Below, one piece after another: positions 62,466 to 64,000 of a stretch of 64,000 bases of DNA. The position numbers and the translations under genes are program-made. The notes below the pieces were generated by a model. That model saw only the letters and a list, made by a program, of their open reading frames with translations, searched no databases and was not told where the DNA came from. Source of the DNA: Natronosalvus amylolyticus. Its GTDB lineage: Archaea > Halobacteriota > Halobacteria > Halobacteriales > Natrialbaceae. The stretch is from positions 35,461 to 99,460 of the forward strand of contig NZ_CP101159.1 of the NCBI RefSeq assembly GCF_024298845.1. Direction: 5' to 3'. Each line of letters opens with the position of its first letter. Position 1 is the stretch's first letter.

Positions 62466-63773
62466 ATGAGTCGATCGGACGCCGAACAGGAGAGCGAGAG
62501 CGACGCTGAGCGAGCGCCATCATTCGAGGGAGTCCGATGGACCTCGTATTCGCTCGAGGACTTCACGGACCTGTACTGGGACGAGATCGCCCCCTGCCTC
62601 GAAACAGAGGGTATCGATCCAACGAGCGAGAAACCAACCCACCAGTGGTTTCGAGATCACGATGCGCGGGCGTTCCTCACCGCACTCCGTCGCCATCACG
62701 ACCGCTCGTTTGGAGAGTTCTGGAACGAGGATCTCGAACTCGGGGACAATGAAGAAGGCTACACATGGGCAACATCGAATGATGCAACAATCGACGCCCT
62801 CGAACAGTTCCTCAACCGGCGAAAATCACGGTACAGTCTGGCGTCGTCTTCTGTCGACGCGCTGCGAACGCGACTGAACCTCTACGTACATGCCTACCAG
62901 GAGGCGAACGGGACGGACGACCTCCTCACACCGATTCAACGGGGCCGAGAGAATCCAGCCTACGAAGCCGTTGACGCGGTCTATGCAGCATTTGATTGGT
63001 TGAATGAGGGAGCAGAACGGGAATACAGTGCACAGACTCTACAGCGTGTGCGGCGCGTCGTCGACGCGTGGTATCAGCATCTGGTCGGGCGGCGGGTCGC
63101 CTCGATGAATCCTGCCAGCGGCCTCTACGACGAATTCAAGTGGGAAGTCGAAGATTCCCCGACTCCTTCGCTTTCAGCGAATCATATTCGGAAACTGATG
63201 CAGGCATCGGGGACGACGCGAGAAGAGCTGCTCGTGGTAGCATTAGCTGGCTGGGGACTTCGAGCAAGTGAGGTCGCAGCACTCCATATCTCGCAGTTCC
63301 AGCGTGACGTTCACGAAGACGACGTCCCCTTCATCACGTTCGAGAACCGCAAGAACGGGCCCGGCGAAGTGTCTCTATTGTACGGAATGGACGTGCTCGA
63401 CTCCCGAATCGATGAGCTAGCGGAAGACGATACGTGGACTGGATACCTGTTCCCCTCCTCACAAGGAGAAACGCCGTACGTGACCCGCGATACAATCCGG
63501 AATTGGTTCCAAAATCTTGCATTGGAAGCAGATCTCCCCAAGCGGATTAGGGGTGAACGACCAAGTCCACAGCTCTGTCGTCGATTCTGGTACGATACCT
63601 ATACAGCAGTCCTCGAAGGCGTTCTCGAAGGTGTCGACGAAATCGCTGCAGAGCAGGGTAGTAGCGATCCTCGGGTGGTGATGCAAAATTACCTGTCTGA
63701 CTCGCGTTCTCGTCGAGTCCGACGAGAGTTCATGCGAGACCAACTTAACGCAGCCTTCGGAGAGAGAACGTAA
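62466..63773 (+). CDS. Tyrosine recombinase (integrase-like), haloarchaeal type
   Basis: 435 residues from ATG 62466; the frame extends to a TTG at 62418 but the extra codons look non-coding. The central part has a SAM-like helical DNA-binding domain (about 110-225). The C-terminal catalytic domain shows Arg in GWGLRASEVAALH near 265, Lys in NRKNGPGE near 294, the box SPQLCRRFWYDTY near 370 and a nucleophile candidate Tyr in QNYLSDSRSR near 408. In the second box Gln stands where the usual His is found. It could integrate or resolve the element, or be a fixed part of the neighbouring DNA-processing cluster. A repeat field lies just downstream. Confidence 0.78.
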   Translation: MSRSDAEQESESDAERAPSFEGVRWTSYSLEDFTDLYWDEIAPCLETEGIDPTSEKPTHQWFRDHDARAFLTALRRHHDRSFGEFWNEDLELGDNEEGYTWATSNDATIDALEQFLNRRKSRYSLASSSVDALRTRLNLYVHAYQEANGTDDLLTPIQRGRENPAYEAVDAVYAAFDWLNEGAEREYSAQTLQRVRRVVDAWYQHLVGRRVASMNPASGLYDEFKWEVEDSPTPSLSANHIRKLMQASGTTREELLVVALAGWGLRASEVAALHISQFQRDVHEDDVPFITFENRKNGPGEVSLLYGMDVLDSRIDELAEDDTWTGYLFPSSQGETPYVTRDTIRNWFQNLALEADLPKRIRGERPSPQLCRRFWYDTYTAVLEGVLEGVDEIAAEQGSSDPRVVMQNYLSDSRSRRVRREFMRDQLNAAFGERT

Positions 63774-63830
63774 CATCAACCGCCATCTGTCAAGTCATTC
63801 CAGTTGTCTTTCTTCGGTTAATAACTAACT

Positions 63831-63993
63831 CAATGAATCACTGAGTCACTGATTCCATGAAGTATTGGATACCGGAAGTTGGGAATCAAAGAGCCCATGA
63901 TTCATTGAGTTGCTTAGCGTCATAGAAAGTGTGGAGTTGCTGACTCATAGAGTCATTGAGTCACTGAATTAGTGAGTGCATGAAGTATTGAAT
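63831..63993. repeat. Field of GAGTCAYTGA repeats
   Basis: GAGTCACTGA or GAGTCATTGA occurs at 63843-63852, 63950-63959 and 63958-63967 (the last two overlap), with degenerate copies such as TTCATTGAGT at 63901-63910. CATGAAGTATTG occurs twice (63856-63867 and 63979-63990), 123 bases apart. No gene overlaps it and it runs towards the window edge. Candidates are a partition site (parS-like), replication iterons or a recombinase binding region. Confidence 0.65.
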
Positions 63994-64000
63994 TGTGGAC

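Noticed and set aside
39781..63773. DISARM defence system
   Set aside because: DUF1998-type helicases and a PLD-domain protein are present, as in DISARM, but no DISARM methyltransferase or separate DrmA/DrmB arrangement exists in this block, and the AddAB-, MrfB- and SbcCD-like genes are not part of DISARM.
1..64000. tRNA, rRNA or CRISPR array
   Set aside because: I found no cloverleaf-like segment with a TTCRANNC T-loop in a credible context, no rRNA-like stretch and no regular repeat-spacer array. A covariance-model scan could still reveal a tRNA I missed.

Overview
This window looks like haloarchaeal (class Halobacteria) accessory DNA, probably a large plasmid or an integrated conjugative element. 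The evidence is very acidic predicted proteins, twin-arginine lipoprotein signals, TATA boxes about 25-30 nt before start codons with little 5' leader, gene pairs joined by ATGA/GTGA overlaps, and small plasmid-type families (ArdC-like, PadR, OB-fold, DUF7437-like). A Natrialbales-type host (Natrinema/Haloterrigena) is a guess from the many CTCGAG words and the protein style.

Layout. (1) 1-10.9 kb: a type III restriction-modification pair (Mod, cut by the window edge, and Res). It is followed on the other strand by a two-gene unit, one member with a nuclease-like motif pattern, two small proteins and a 1042-residue membrane protein of unknown function. (2) 11.1-16.4 kb: plasmid-maintenance genes: an ArdC-like anti-restriction metalloprotein, a PadR regulator, a MazF/PemK-type toxin with a winged-helix partner, an OB-fold (RPA-like) protein next to a structured non-coding region, and a decayed regulator. 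(3) 16.5-25.5 kb: a mosaic of secreted proteins, a ComEC-like metallo-beta-lactamase with a DUF3006-type partner, broken genes, duplicated fragments, a primase-polymerase-like protein and an iteron-like cluster. (4) 25.6-37.1 kb: a minus-strand operon for an archaeal type IV secretion/conjugation apparatus. In transcription order it has a VirB2-like pilin, a large secreted membrane-anchored protein, a Tat lipoprotein, a VirB6-like membrane protein, a VirB3/VirB4-N protein, the VirB4 ATPase and a TraG/VirD4-like coupling ATPase. No recognisable relaxase is present. (5) 37.4-39.5 kb: a small DUF6788-like protein and an AAA ATPase.

(6) 39.8-63.8 kb is the most unusual part: a nearly unbroken set of DNA-end-processing machines. 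It holds an AddB-like inactive helicase, a Cas4/AddB-like Fe-S nuclease and an AddA-like helicase-nuclease (one overlapping operon); an OB-fold plus DEDDy exonuclease; a phospholipase-D-like nuclease fused to a P-loop ATPase; two MrfA-like DEAD/DEAH helicases with C-terminal Cys clusters flanking an MrfB/YprB-like exonuclease; an unknown protein; a Mre11/SbcD-like phosphoesterase; a Rad50/SbcC/YhaN-like ATPase with a predicted membrane hairpin; and a tyrosine recombinase. A field of GAGTCAYTGA repeats closes the window. I infer that these genes form one composite DNA-processing system, most plausibly anti-mobile-element defence or recombination-dependent replication/maintenance of the element. 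I cannot match the whole set to a system I know by name.

All calls come from reading the sequence and from family knowledge. No database search was run.
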